Source: Delphinus delphis (Eukaryota > Chordata > Mammalia > Artiodactyla > Delphinidae). From it: a stretch of 64,000 bases of DNA. This document shows, one piece after another, positions 45,208 through 57,431 of this stretch. The stretch is taken from positions 36,411,755-36,475,754 of the forward strand of contig NC_082701.1 of assembly GCF_949987515.2 (NCBI RefSeq), given 5' to 3'. The position numbers and the translations under genes are program-made. Below the pieces are notes generated by a model, which was not told the origin of the DNA, did not search any database, and was given only the letters and a program-made list of their open reading frames with translations. Position 1 is the first letter of the stretch. Each line of letters opens with the position of its first letter.

Positions 45208-48200
45208 ATGGGAATAGGAACATACATATTGATAATTACCTTAAATGTAAATGGACTAAAGGCTCCCACCAAAAGACACAGATTGGCTGAAAGGATACAA
45301 AAACAAGACCCATATATATGCTGCCTACAAGAGATCCACTTCAGACCTAGAGACACATACAGACTGAAAGTAAGGGGATAGAGAAAGATATTCCTTGCAA
45401 ATGGAAACCAAAAGAAAGCTGGAGTAGCAATTCTCATATCAGACAAAATAGACCTTATAATAAAGACTATTAGAAGAGACAAAGAATGACACTACATAAT
45501 GATCAAGGGATCAATCCAAAAAGAAGACATAACAATTGTAAATATTTATGCACCCAACATAGGAGCACCTCAATACATAAGGCAAATACTAACAGTCATA
45601 AAAGGGGAAATTGACAATAACACATTCATAGTAGGGGACTTTAACACCCCACTTTCACCAATGGACAGATCATCCAAAATGAAAATAAATAAGGAAGGAG
45701 AAGTTTTAAATGATACATTAAACAAGACGGACCTAATTGATATTTATAGGACATTCCATCCAAAAACAACAGAATACACATTTTTCTCAAGTGTTCATGG
45801 AACATTCTACAGGATAGAACATATCATGGGTCACAAATCAAGCCTTGGTAAATTTAAGAAATTTTAAATTGTATCAAATATCTTTTCCGACCACAACTCA
45901 TAGAGTTGTGGTCGGAAAAGATATTTGATACAATTTACAGGAAAAGATCTTTAAAAATATACAGGAAATGATCTGTAAAAAATGCAAACACATGGAGGCT
46001 AAACAATCCACTACTTAATAACGAAGTGATGACTGAAGAAATCAAAGAGGAAATAAAATAATACCTAGAAAAAAAAGACAATGGAGACACGATGACGCAA
46101 AATCTATGTGATACAGCAAAAGCAGTTCTAAGAGGGAAGTTTATAGCAATACAATACTACCTTAAGAAACAGGAAACATCTTGAATAAACAAACTAACCT
46201 AGAACCTAAAGCAATTAGAGAAAGAAGAACAAAAAACCCAAAGTTAGCAGAAGAAAAGAAATCATAAAAATCAGATCAGAAATAAATGAAAAAGAAATGA
46301 AGGAGATGATAGCAAAGATCAATAAAACTAAAAGCTAGTTCTTTGAGAACATAAACAAAATTGATAAACCACTAGCCAGATTCATCAAGAAAAATAAGGG
46401 AGAAGACTCAAATCACTAGAATTAGAAATGAAAAAGGAGAAGTAACAACTGACGCTGCAAAAATACAAAAGATCATGAGAGATTACTACAAGCAACTCTA
46501 TGTCAATAAAATGGACAACCTGGAAGAAATGGACAAATTCTTCAAAATGCACCACCTGCCAAGACTGAATCAAGAAGAAATAGAAAATATGAACAGAACA
46601 ATCACAAGCACTGAAATTGAAACTGTGATTAAAAATCTTCCAACAAACAAAAACCCAGGACCAGATGGCTTCACAGGCGAATTCTATCAAACATTTACAG
46701 AAGAGCTAACACCAATTTTTCTCAAACTCCTCCAAAATATAGCAGAGGGAGGAACACTCCCAAATCCATTCTACGAGGCCACCATCACCTTGATACCAAA
46801 ACCAGATATGGATGTCACAAGGAAAGAAAACTACAGGCCAATATCACTGATGAACATAGATGCAAACAGAATCCAACAGCACAATAAAAGGATCATACAC
46901 CATGATCAAGTGGGGTTTATTCCAGGAATTCAAGGATTCTTCAATATACGCAAAACAATCAATGTGATAAACCATATTAACAAATTGAAGGAGAAAAAAC
47001 ATATGATCATCTCAATAGATGCAGAGAAGGCTTTCAACAAAATTCAACACCCATTTTTGATAAAAATCCCTGCAGAAAGTAGACATAGAGGGAACTTTCC
47101 TCAACCTAATAAAGGCCATATATGACAAACCCACAGCCAACATTGTCCTCAATGGTGAAAAACTAAAAGCATTTCCACTAAGATCAGGAACAAGACAAGG
47201 TTGCCCACTCTCACCACTTTTATTCAACATACTTTTGGATGTTTTAGCCACAGCAATCAGGGAAGAAAAGGAAGTAAAAGTAATCCAAACCGGAAATGAA
47301 GAAGTAAAGCTGTCACTGTTTGCAGATGACATGATACTATACATAGAGAATCCTAAAGATGCTACCAGAAAAGTATTAGAGCTAATCAATGAATTTGGTA
47401 AAGTAGCAGGATACAAAATTAATGCACAGAAATCTCTAGCATTCCTATACACTAATGATGAAAAATCTGAAAGTGAAATCAAGAAAACACTCCCATTTAC
47501 CGTTGCAACAAGAAGAATAAAATATCTAGGAATAAACCTACATAAGGAGACAAAAGACCTGTATGAAGAAAATTATAAGACACTGATGAAAGAAATTAAA
47601 GATGATACAAACAGATGGAGAGATATACCATGTTCTTGGATTGGAAGAATTAACATTGTGAAAATGACTCTACTACCCAAAGCAATCTACAGATTCAATG
47701 CAATCCCTACCAAACTACCACTGGTATTTTTCACAGAACTAGAACAAAAAAATTCACAATTTGTATGGAAACACAAAAGACTCCGCATAACCAAAGAAAT
47801 CTTGAAAAATGGAGCTGGAGGAATCAGGCTCCCTGACTTCAGACTATACTACAAAGCTACAGTAATCAAGACAATATTGTACTGGCACAAAAACAGAAAG
47901 ATAGATCAATGGAACAGGATAGAAAGCCCAGAGATAAACCCACGCACATATGGTCACCTTATTTTTGAAAAAGGAGGCAGGGATGTACAGTGGAGAAAGG
48001 ATAGCCTCTTCAATAAGTGGTGCTGGGAAAACTGAACAGGTACATGTAAAAGTATGAGATTAGATCACTCCCTAACACCATACACAAAAATAAGCTCAAA
48101 ATGGTTTAAAGACCTAAATGTAAGGCCAGAAACTATCAAACTCTTAGAGGAAAACATAGGCCGAACACTCTATGACATAAATCACAGCAAGATCCTTTTT

Positions 48201-49036
48201 GACCCACCTCCTAGAGAAATGGAAATAAAAACAAAAATAAACAAATGGGACTTAATGAAACTTCAAAGCTTTTGCACAGCAAAGGAAACCATAAACAAGA
48301 CCAAAATACAACCCTCAGAATGGGAGAAAATATTTGCAAATGAAGCAACTGACAAAGGATTAATCTCTAAAATTTATATGCAGCTCATGCAGCTCAATAA
48401 CAAAAAAACAAACAACCCAATCCAAAATGGGCAGAAGACCTAAATAGACATTTCTCCAAAGAAGATATACAGACTTCCAACAAACACATGAAAGAATGCT
48501 CAACATCATTAATCATTAGAGAAATGCAAATCAAAACTACAATGTGATATTATCTCACACCAGTCAGAATGGCCATCATCAAAAAATCTAGAAACAATAA
48601 AAGCTGGAAAGGGTGTGAAGAAAAGGGAACCCTCTTGCACTCTTGGTAGGAAGGTAAATTGATACAGCCACTATGGAGAACAGTATGGAGGTTCCTTAAA
48701 AAACTACAAATAGAACTACCATATGACCCAGCAATCCCACTACTGGACATATACCCTGAGAAAACCATAATTCAAAAAGAGTAATGTACCAAAATGTTCA
48801 TTGCAGCTCTATTTACAATAGCCCAGAGATGGAAACAACCTAAGTGTCCATCATTGGATGAATGGATAAAGAAGGTGTGGCACATATATACGATGGAATA
48901 TTACTCAGCCATAAAAAGGAACGAAATTGAGCTATTTGTAATGAGGTGGGTAGACTTAGAGTTTGTCATACAGAGTGAAGTAAGTCAGAAAGAGAAAGAC
49001 AAATACCATATGCTAACACTTGTGTATGGAATTTAA
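45208..49036 (+). pseudogene. L1 ORF2 (endonuclease and reverse transcriptase), decayed
   Basis: ORF2p nicks target DNA and reverse transcribes L1 RNA in place. The reading starts at ATG 45208 with ITLNVNGLKAPTKRHRLAER and CCLQEIHFRPRDTYRLK of the endonuclease domain, then VGDFNTPLSPMDRS (the GDFN block). Reverse-transcriptase blocks are [15 protein letters not shown] (about 46645), [10 protein letters not shown] and the catalytic FADD at 47319-47330. The C-terminal segment runs to a TAA at 49034-49036. Breaks include a stop at about 45378, the inverted duplication at 45865-45937, and frameshifts near 46190, 47090, 48035 and 48440. The catalytic aspartates are intact but the protein cannot be made whole. 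Confidence 0.95.
45865..45937. repeat. perfect palindrome, 35-bp arms, 3-bp spacer
   Basis: Arm 45865-45899 is the exact reverse complement of 45903-45937, around ATA. It lies in ORF2 at the end of the endonuclease domain (the TATCAAATATCTTTTCCGAC region, single-copy in other L1s such as 60575-60620). One arm is therefore an inverted duplication that also breaks the frame. Confidence 0.99.
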
Positions 49037-49396
49037 GAAAATAAAAATGTCATGAAGAACCTAGTGGTAAGACAGGGATAAAGACACAGACCTACTAGAG
49101 AATGGACTTGAGGATATGGAGAGGAGGAAGAGTAAGCTGTGACAAAGCGAGAGAGAGGCATGGACATATATACACTACCAAACGTGAGGTAGATAGCTAG
49201 TGGGAAGCAGCCGCATAGCACAGGGAGATCAGCTCGGTTCTTTGTGACCGCCTGGAGGGGTGGGATAGGGAGGGTGGGAGGGAGGGAGATGCAAGAGGGA
49301 AGAGATATGAGAACATATGTATATGTATAACTGATTCACTTTGTTATAAAGCAGAAACTAACACACCATTGTAAAGCAATTATACTCCAATAAAGA

Positions 49397-49472
49397 TGTA
49401 AAATAAAATAAAATAAAATAAAATTTACAAAGTTAGAACCTAAAAATAAATAAATAAATAAAACAGGTGATA
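49397..49472 (+). other. L1 tail with two A-rich tracts and TSD
   Basis: The L1 3' UTR ends at the polyadenylation signal, followed by (AAAAT)n to about 49424, then 17-18 bases of other sequence (TTTACAAAGTTAGAACC), then a second A-rich run (AAAT)n to 49459, then the target duplication. This is the arrangement left by a short 3' transduction. Confidence 0.6.
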
Positions 49473-50735
49473 TTAGAGGAAATATAAACAATCTATTCTT
49501 ATAAATTTTCCAAGTTGTTAAATCATCAGAAAGCAAAGTACTTGAATTATATTAGCTCAAAATTTGCCATCATGGAAGATGTGTTCTACTGTCTCCCCGG
49601 TTCCCATATTCCCTTTCAATGAGTGATCAAATAGTCTTTGAATCTAGTTATAAGAGGATGTGGGAAGGAGGAAATAAACTTTTGTCTCTGCATTTGAAAA
49701 TTGCAAATGACAGTATAATCATTTAGTTTTAGTCAGATTGCACAACAAATATCATTAAGTTCCTACTGCATTATATACTCTGCAGCATGCTGAAACTATA
49801 AAGCTTAATAAGAAACAGTCCATATCCTAGGGGAGTTCATAGTCTATAAGGAAGACACACACTTAAAACAGCAAGCATAGACAACATTGGAGGAATGACT
49901 AAAGGGTACAATAATTAATTCAGCCAAGATGGAAATGAGATAATAGAGGAATTCACATATAAAGTGGGATTCTACAAATGCAAAGAAAGGTATATTTTCA
50001 CTGATCAGAACTCTTCTGATTGAAAGTAAATACCCAGTACATACTAGCTTGGACGGGGGAAAAAAGCTTACTAGCTTTTAAAACTAGAATACTCATGGAG
50101 GTATCCAATATTCAGTATTCACAGGTGTGACTGAAACTAGGTGCTCACACTGTATCACTGGTTTATGTCTCTTTTTCTACACTCATCCATATTGCTTTCA
50201 TTTTCAGGGAGGTGGTCTCCACATTATGAGCGAGAGAACAATCAGCAATTTCAGATTTGCATGTCCCTTGCATCCTTGATCCTAGAGTATATCAAAGGTT
50301 GTCTTTCTCAACAAATCTCTATAAAAGTACAGGAAAGGACTCTAGGTCTGGTTCGTACAACATGCCTATCCCTAAAATAATTGTGATATCCATTGTTAAG
50401 ATATGTTCTTAATTTATCAGTGGGGTAATGGGGACTGATGAAGATTATTATGATATCAGAGTTAGGTGGTCCCCATAGGAAGGAAATCATAAACATTTCT
50501 TTTGGAAAGATAAATAATATGTGGCCACTACTTTATAAACGTCTGAATATATATTGTGCTCTAGAACTCAAAGTTGTGGCTACAAGTGGATACTATTCAG
50601 AATATAATGAAAAGCTGGATGGGAAACTAAGGTAATTTCTAAAGAAACTTTTAGAACAATGCATCCAGCAATATGATGTGTAAATATTTCACTGAAGGGT
50701 GTTTATTTTAAACATCAGCAGGAAGCAGTTACAAC
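49473..50735. other. no gene or recognised repeat
   Basis: Unassigned; frames up to 79 codons show no domain. Confidence 0.4.
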
Positions 50736-50739
50736 TCAT

Positions 50740-50950
50740 AACTAAAATATGCCTAGTACTTTATAAGCCACTTTAATGTACACATTACACTGAATCCCCA
50801 TAAATTCCTATAGAGTAGATGTCACTATCTTCATCTGACAGGTAAAGTAAAGAAGCTCAGAGATTGAGTTGTCCAGGATGGATAAGCAGTAGAGTCAGAT
50901 TAAGGTCTTGATCCAATTCCAAGACTCATATTCTTAATCCCTATACTTTT
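50740..50950 (-). mobile_element. MIR SINE
   Basis: Reversed MIR: CCTAGTACTTTATAAGCCAC, then CTTCATCTGACAGGTAAAGT and GATAAGCAGTAGAGTCAGAT. Confidence 0.75.
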
Positions 50951-51639
50951 ATACAGTAGTTTAGGTAAATCTGTCACCATGAAGAAGGGTGGTTTGAAAA
51001 TGGCAAGTACAAAAATGGAGGGTGGTCTTTACTGAGAAAAACAAAGGAGATTTGAAGATTCCAGCATTGATCCAGGGGTCTGCTCCATGACTATCTTTTG
51101 TCTTTGCCAGATTATGTTTAGTGGGGGAGTGTGAATTATTAAATTACCACAACTTGATTATAAAAAGCCATATTCTTTAAGGGCCATTCCTTAAGGGTCA
51201 CAACTTGATTTAAAAAATACCTATTCCTTAACGGCCACCAAGCACCTTTACTCTGACTTACATCTAATTGGCCAGCATTCCTGGAACTGGCTGTGCATCT
51301 TGGTGTTTGCAGTTTAACAAGCTCTGCAGGTGATGCTGGTGCTCAGCCACATTTGGAGTCCATCATACTAAAAATCTTTCTATACTAAAAGTCTTTTTCC
51401 TACTATGTGCATTGATTTTTACCCCCAAGAGCAAAGAGTTGAAAGGCTTAATAAAAAATTCCTGGTATTTTACACAACCTATGATTAGGACAGAGGGTAA
51501 CTGCCCTCTCATTCACTAGAAGGTATAGTCCCTTAGATTCAAAATGAGCAAAGCTAATTCCCTTCATTGGATATTTGCCTTAGTTTTCTAATTTTAAAGT
51601 TTATTTGAAAATACTCTAAATATTCTGAACATTTTCTGG
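50951..51639. other. no gene; small imperfect repeat near 51140-51235
   Basis: A unit like CACAACTTGATT...TTCCTTAAGGGCC occurs twice about 55 bp apart. CTCTGCAGGTGATGCTGGTG near 51325 might be a MER5-like end. Nothing else recognised. Confidence 0.4.
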
Positions 51640-52645
51640 TTCTACTAAGATAAAATTGACATACAGCACTATAAGTTTAAGGTGTACAACATTATGATTT
51701 GACTTACAAGCATCACAAAACGATTATAACAATAAGTTAAGTGACTAGCCATCATCTCATATAGAGAGAAAAGAAAAAGAAAGTTTTCTTGTGAAGATAA
51801 CTCATAGGATTTACTCTCTTAGATGCATTCATATATAACATAAAGCAGTGTTCATTATATTAATCATATTGTGCACAACATCCCTAGTACTTATTTATCT
51901 TAAAACTGGAAGTTTGTACTTTTGACCAGCTTTCTCCCATTCTCCCTTCCCCCCAACCCCCATTATCCTTTTATCTCTCTATGGGTACCTAGGTTGCTTC
52001 CATATCTTGGCTATTATAAATAATGTTGCAATGACAATAGGGGTGAATATATCTTTTCAAATTAGTGTTTTCAATCTCTTCAGATAAATACACAGGAGTG
52101 TAATTGTCGGATTGCATGGTAGTTCTATTTTTAATTTTTTGAGAAACCTTCATAAAGTTTTCCGTAGTGGCTGTGCCAATTTACTTTTTAACCAAGAGTG
52201 CACAAGTGTTCCCTTTTTTCCACATCCTCACCAACATTTGTTATTTGTGATCTTTTTGATAATAGCCAATCTGAAACTTTTGAGGCGATACCTCATTGTG
52301 ATTTTGATTTGCATTTCCCTGATGATTAGTGATGTTCAACAGCTTTTCATATGCTTCGTTGACCTGTATGTCTTCTTTGGAAAAATATCTATTCAGGTCC
52401 TTTGCCTACTTTTAAATTTGATTTTGTTTTGTTTTTCTTTTTGTTTTTTTGAATTGAGTGTAAGAGTTCTTTATATAGTTTGGATATTAACCCCTTATCA
52501 AACATATCATTTGCAAATAACTTTCCATTCAGTAGATTGTCTTTTCAATTTTTGATGGTTTCCTTTACTGTGCAAAAGCTTTTAGGTTTCATTGGGTCTC
52601 TTTTGTTTATTTTTGCTTTTATTTCCTTTGCCTGAGGAGACAGAT

Positions 52646-52649
<4 letters not shown>

Positions 52650-52697
<48 letters not shown>
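52650..52697. repeat. (TA)n microsatellite in L1
   Basis: About 24 TA units in L1 ORF2 sequence, where other L1s have only a short A-rich stretch. Confidence 0.98.
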
Positions 52698-52699
<2 letters not shown>

Positions 52700-53862
52700 C
52701 TAAGACCAGTGTCAAAGAGTGTACTGCCTATGTTTTCTTCTAGGTGTTTTATAACTTTGGGTCTTACATTTGGGTCTCTAATCCATTTGGAGTTTATTTT
52801 TGCAGATGGTATCAGAAAGTAGTTCAGTTTGATTATTTTGTATGGAGCTGTCCAGTTTTCCCAATATCATTTCTTGAAAATGGTGTCTTTTCTCCATTGT
52901 ATATTCTTGCCTCCTTTGTCTTAGGCTAATTGACCACATAAATGTGAGTTTATTTCTAAGCTCTCTATTCATTTCCATTTATCTATGTCCATATTTTTCT
53001 TAAAGTACCATGTTGTTTTGATTACTCTGGCTTTGTACTATAGCTTGAAATCAGGGAGTGTGATACTTCCAGCTTTGCTCTTTCTCAAGACTGTTATGAC
53101 AATTGGGGTCTTTTGTGTTTCCATACAAATTTTAGAGTTATTTGTTCTGGTTCTGTGAAGAATGCCATTGATATTTTGATAAATATTGCATTAAATCTGT
53201 AGATTGCCTTGGGTAGTATGATCATTTTAACAATACTAATTCTTCCAGTTCATAGGCATGATATATCTTTCCATTTGTTTGTGTAGTCTTCAATTATTTC
53301 ATCAGTGTCTTATAGTTTTCCAAGTACAGGCCTTTAACCTCCATAGTTATATTTATTCCTAGGTACTTTATTATTTTAGATTCAATTGGAAATGGCATTT
53401 TTCTCTTAATTTGTCTTTCTGAGGCTTGATATTAGTGTATAAAAACACAACAGGTTTCTGTATATTAACTTTGTATTCAGCAATTTTACTGAATTTATTT
53501 ATTACTTCTAATAGTTGTTTGGTGACATCTTTAGGATTTTCTTTAAATATCATTATATCATGTGCAAACAGTTACAGTTTTACTCTTCCTTTCCAATTTG
53601 GATGTCTTTTATTGCTTTTTCTTGTCCAATTGCTGTGACTAGGACATCCAGTAATATGTTGGATAAAATGGGTAAGAGTGGACATCCTTGTCTTTTTCCT
53701 GATCTTAGAAGGAAAGATTTTATTTTCACTATTGGTATGATAATGGCCCTAGGTTTGTCATATGTGGCCTTTATTATTTTGAGGAATATTCCCTCTGTAC
53801 CAACTTTGTTGAGAGTTTTTTTTAATCATAAATAGATGTTGAATTTTGTCAAAATATTTTTT

Positions 53863-53935
53863 TAACATCTTTATTGGAGTATAATTGCTTTACAATGGTG
53901 TGTTAGTTTCTGCTTTACAACAATGTGAATCAGTT

Positions 53936-53974
<39 letters not shown>

Positions 53975-54019
53975 TCCATATCTCTTCCCTCTTCCATCTC
54001 CCTCCCTCCCACTCTCCCT
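53863..54019 (-). mobile_element. short L1 3' end inserted in the old L1
   Basis: Only the 3' UTR terminus (ATCTTTATTGGAGTATAATTG-type in reverse), with a (TA)n at 53939-53971. Flanks CAAAATATTTTTT (about 53850-53862) and CAAAAGAATTTTTTT (54021-54035) look like the target duplication. ORF2 of the host L1 resumes after it at ACATCTATTGAGATGATC. Confidence 0.88.
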
Positions 54020-55034
54020 TCAAAAGAATTTTTTTACATCTATTGAGATGATCTTATAACTTTTATTCTTCAGTGGGTTGATGTGGTATGTCACATGATG
54101 TGCATATATTGAACCAATATTTCATTCCTGGGATAAATCCTGCTTGATTATGGTGTACAATACTTTTAATGTATTGTTGAATTCAGTTTGCTATTATTTT
54201 GTTGAGGATTTTTACATTTACGTTCATCAGTGATATTGGTTTGTAATTTTCCTTTTTTATGGTGTCTTTGTATTATTTTAGTATCAGGGAGAATGAGTTA
54301 GAAAGCATTCCTTCTTGTTCAATTTGTTGGACTAGTTTGAGAATAAGTGTTGGCTTTTCTTTAAATGTTTCATAGAATTCACCTATAATGCCATCTTGTG
54401 GGGAAATTTATTTGTTGGGAGTTTTTTGATTACTGATTCTGATTACTTGTAATTGGTCTGTTCATATTGTATTTCTTCATGATTCAGTCTTAAGAAATTA
54501 TATGTTTCTAGGAATTTATCCATTTCTTCTAAGTTGTCCAATTTATTGGCATATAATTATTGGTAGTAATCTTTTACAATCCTTTGTATTTCTGTAATGT
54601 CAGTTGTAACTCCTCTTTTACTTCTGATTTTATATATTTGGGCCCTCTCCCTTTTCTCCCAAATGAGTCTGGTTACAGATTTATCAATTTTATCTATTCA
54701 AAGACCATCTCTCAGATTCATTGATCTTTAAAATTGTTAAGTCTCTATTTCATTTATTTCTGTACTGATCTTTATTATTTTTATCATTCTATTAAATTTG
54801 GGTTTTGTTTTTTCTGCTTTCTGTAGTTCCTTTGGGTGTAAATTTAGATCATTTATTTGAGATTTTTATTTCTTGAGGTAGGCTTCTATTGATATAAATT
54901 TCCATTTTACAACATTTTTTGCTGTGTCCCATAGATTTTGTATTGTGGTATTTGATTTTATTTGATTCCAGGAATTTTTAAATTTTCTCTTTTACTTCTT
55001 CAGGGACCAATTTCTGGTTTAGTAGCATATTGTT

Positions 55035-55469
55035 ATTTGTAGTTTTATTTAATTGAAATATAGTTGACTTACAATTTTATATTAGTTTCAGTTGTACAAC
55101 ATAGTAATTCAAAATTTTTACAGATTATACTCCATACAAAGTTAAAAAATATTGGCTATATTCCCTATGCTATACATTAGATCCTTGTAACATTTATTTT
55201 ATACCTAGTCAATTGTTCCTCTTAATCTCCTTCAACTATTTTGCTTCTATCCCTACTATTGTCCCCTCAGGTAACCATTAGCTGTTCTGTGTATCTGTTT
55301 CTGTTTGGTTATATTTGTTCATTTGATTTATTTTGTAGATTCCACTTATAAGTGAAAACATACAGTATTTGTCTTTCTCTGTCTAATTTATTTTGCTCAG
55401 CATAATACACTCCAGGAGGTCCATCAACACTCTGACAAGTGGCAAGATTTCATTCTTCTTATGACTCAG

Positions 55470-55522
<53 letters not shown>

Positions 55523-57017
55523 ATATTCTTTATCCAACCATCTATCAATAGGCACTTAGGTTACATCCATACCTTGGCTACTGTAAATAGTGCTTCATGA
55601 ACTTTGGGGTGCTTATGTCTTTTTGAATTAGAGTTTTCATTTTCGTTGGATAAATACCAAGAATGGAATTGCTGGATTATATGTTAGCTCTATTTTTAAT
55701 TTTTTGAGGAACTTCCATACTATTTTTCATGGTGGCTGTACAAATTTACATTCCTGCCAACAGTGCAGGAGCATTCTTTTGTCTCCATATTCTTGCCAAG
55801 ACTTATTATTTGATGTCTTTTGGAAGATAGCTATTCTGATAGGTGTGAGGTGATATCTCTTTGTGGTTTTGATTTGCATTGTCCTGATGATTAGTGATGT
55901 TCAGTATCTATTTGCCTACCAAACATTTTATTTCTTCTTTGGAAAAATGCCTATTAGGGTCCTATGCCCATTTTGTAATCAGATTATTATTGTTTTTGAT
56001 ATTGATTTGTATGAGTTCATTGAATATTTTTTTATATTAACCCCCTATTGGACATACTGTTTGCAAATATCTTCTCCCTTTCAGGAGGTTACCTTTTCAT
56101 TTGGTTGAAGGTTTCCTTTGCTGTCAAAAGTTTTAAAGTTTGATTAGGTACCATTAAAAAATTTTTTGCATTCATCTCCCTTACCTGAGGAGACAGATCC
56201 AAAGAAATATTGCAAAGACCAATGTCAATGAGCATAATTCCTATGTTTTCTTTTAGGGGTTTTATGATTTGGGGTCCTACATTTAAGTCTTTAAAACATT
56301 TTGAGTTTATTTTTTATAAGGTGTGGGAAAATGCCCTAGTTTTATTCTTTTTCACGTAGCTGTCCAGTTCTTTAAACACCATTTATTGAAAAGAATGCCT
56401 TTTCTCCATTGCATATTCTTGCCTCCTTTGGCATAGACTGATTGACCATATGTGTGTAGGTTTATTCTTGGGTTCTATATTATCTTCCATTGATATATGT
56501 GTCTTTTTTTGTTCAAATACCGTACTGTTAGGAATGCTGTAGCTTTGTAGAATAGTCTGAAGTCAAAGGAACATGATACCGCCAGCTCTGTTCTTTTTTT
56601 CTCAAGAATTCAATGGTTATTTGGGGTCTTTCGTGGTTCTCTAAAAAGTTTAGGATTACGTATTCTAGTCTGTGAATAATTTTATGGGTATTTTGAGAGG
56701 GATTGCAGTAAACCTATAGCCTGCTTTGGGTAGCATGGACATTATAACAATATTAATTCTTCCAATCCATGAAAGTGGATTACTTTCCATTTATTTGTGT
56801 CATCTTCAATTTCCTTCATTAATATCTTACACTTTTCATAATACAGGTCTTTCACCTCCTTGATCAAATTTATTGCTATGTATATTATTTTTATTAATGC
56901 CATTATAAATGGGATTGTTTTGTTGATTTCTCTGATAGTTCATTATTAGTATGTGTCTTGTATCTTGCCACTTTACCAGATTTGTTTTCAGTTCTAACAG
57001 TTTTTTGGTGGATTCTT
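55035..57017 (-). mobile_element. second old L1, 3' part
   Basis: Begins with its own 3' UTR (GTTTTATTTAATTGAAATAT), then ORF2 C-terminus up to the target duplication of the younger L1 at 57018. It resumes at 62886. It restarts at a 3' end where the first old L1 was in mid ORF2, so it is a separate insertion. A (TA)n lies at 55472-55519. Confidence 0.88.
55472..55519. repeat. (TA)n microsatellite in L1
   Basis: About 24 TA units at the ORF2 position between ACTCAGTAA and CACATATTC, the same L1 site as the expansion at 25364-25444. Confidence 0.98.
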
Positions 57018-57431
57018 ATTTTTTATTTCAATTCTTTCTTTTTTTCTTTTTTAATTTTTTTAAACATATTTATTGGAATATAATTGCTTTACAATGCTGT
57101 GTTAGACTCTGCTGTACAACAAAGTGAAATACCTATATGTATACATATATCCCCATATCCCCTCCCTCTTGCATCTCCCTCCCACCCTCCCTATCACACC
57201 CCTCTAAGAGGTCAAAAAGCACAGAGCTGATCTCCCTGTGCAATGCAGCTGCTTCCCCCAAGCTATCTATTTAAAATTTGGTAGTGTATATATGTCAATG
57301 CTACTCTGTCACTAAGTCCCAACTTACCCTTCTCCCTCCCTGAGTCCTCAAGTCCATTTTCTATGTCTGTGTCTTTATTCCTTTCCAGCCCCTAGGTTTG
57401 TCAGAACCATTGTTTTTTGTTGCTGTTGTTG

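Larger units (their letters stand above)
42177..49459 (+). mobile_element. full-length L1 retrotransposon
   Basis: A complete-length L1: 5' UTR (42177-44284), ORF1 (44285-45149), 58-bp spacer, ORF2 (45208-49036), 3' UTR with AATAAA at about 49391-49396 and A-rich tail. The start GGCTTCTGGGAAGATGGCAG is the usual L1 5' end in this group. Target duplication AAAACAGATGATA / AAAACAGGTGATA (42164-42176, 49460-49472; one mismatch). Both ORFs are broken, so it cannot move itself. Confidence 0.95.
51640..55034 (-). mobile_element. old L1, 3' UTR and most of ORF2
   Basis: Reverse-orientation L1 from the 3' UTR (51640-51950) through the ORF2 C-terminus to the region before the reverse-transcriptase core (about 55034). 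It is broken by a short L1 insertion (53863-54019). Minus-strand readings recognisable as ORF2 include IKPQKDKLREKCHFQ and LLEVINKFSKIAEYKVNIQK. The equivalent of the catalytic block near 53560 reads FAHD. An older subfamily than those at 42177 and 57018. Confidence 0.9.

Noticed and set aside
52112..52555. A 147-codon plus-strand frame
   Set aside because: Antisense of L1 ORF2 C-terminal coding sequence, where the opposite strand happens to lack stops.
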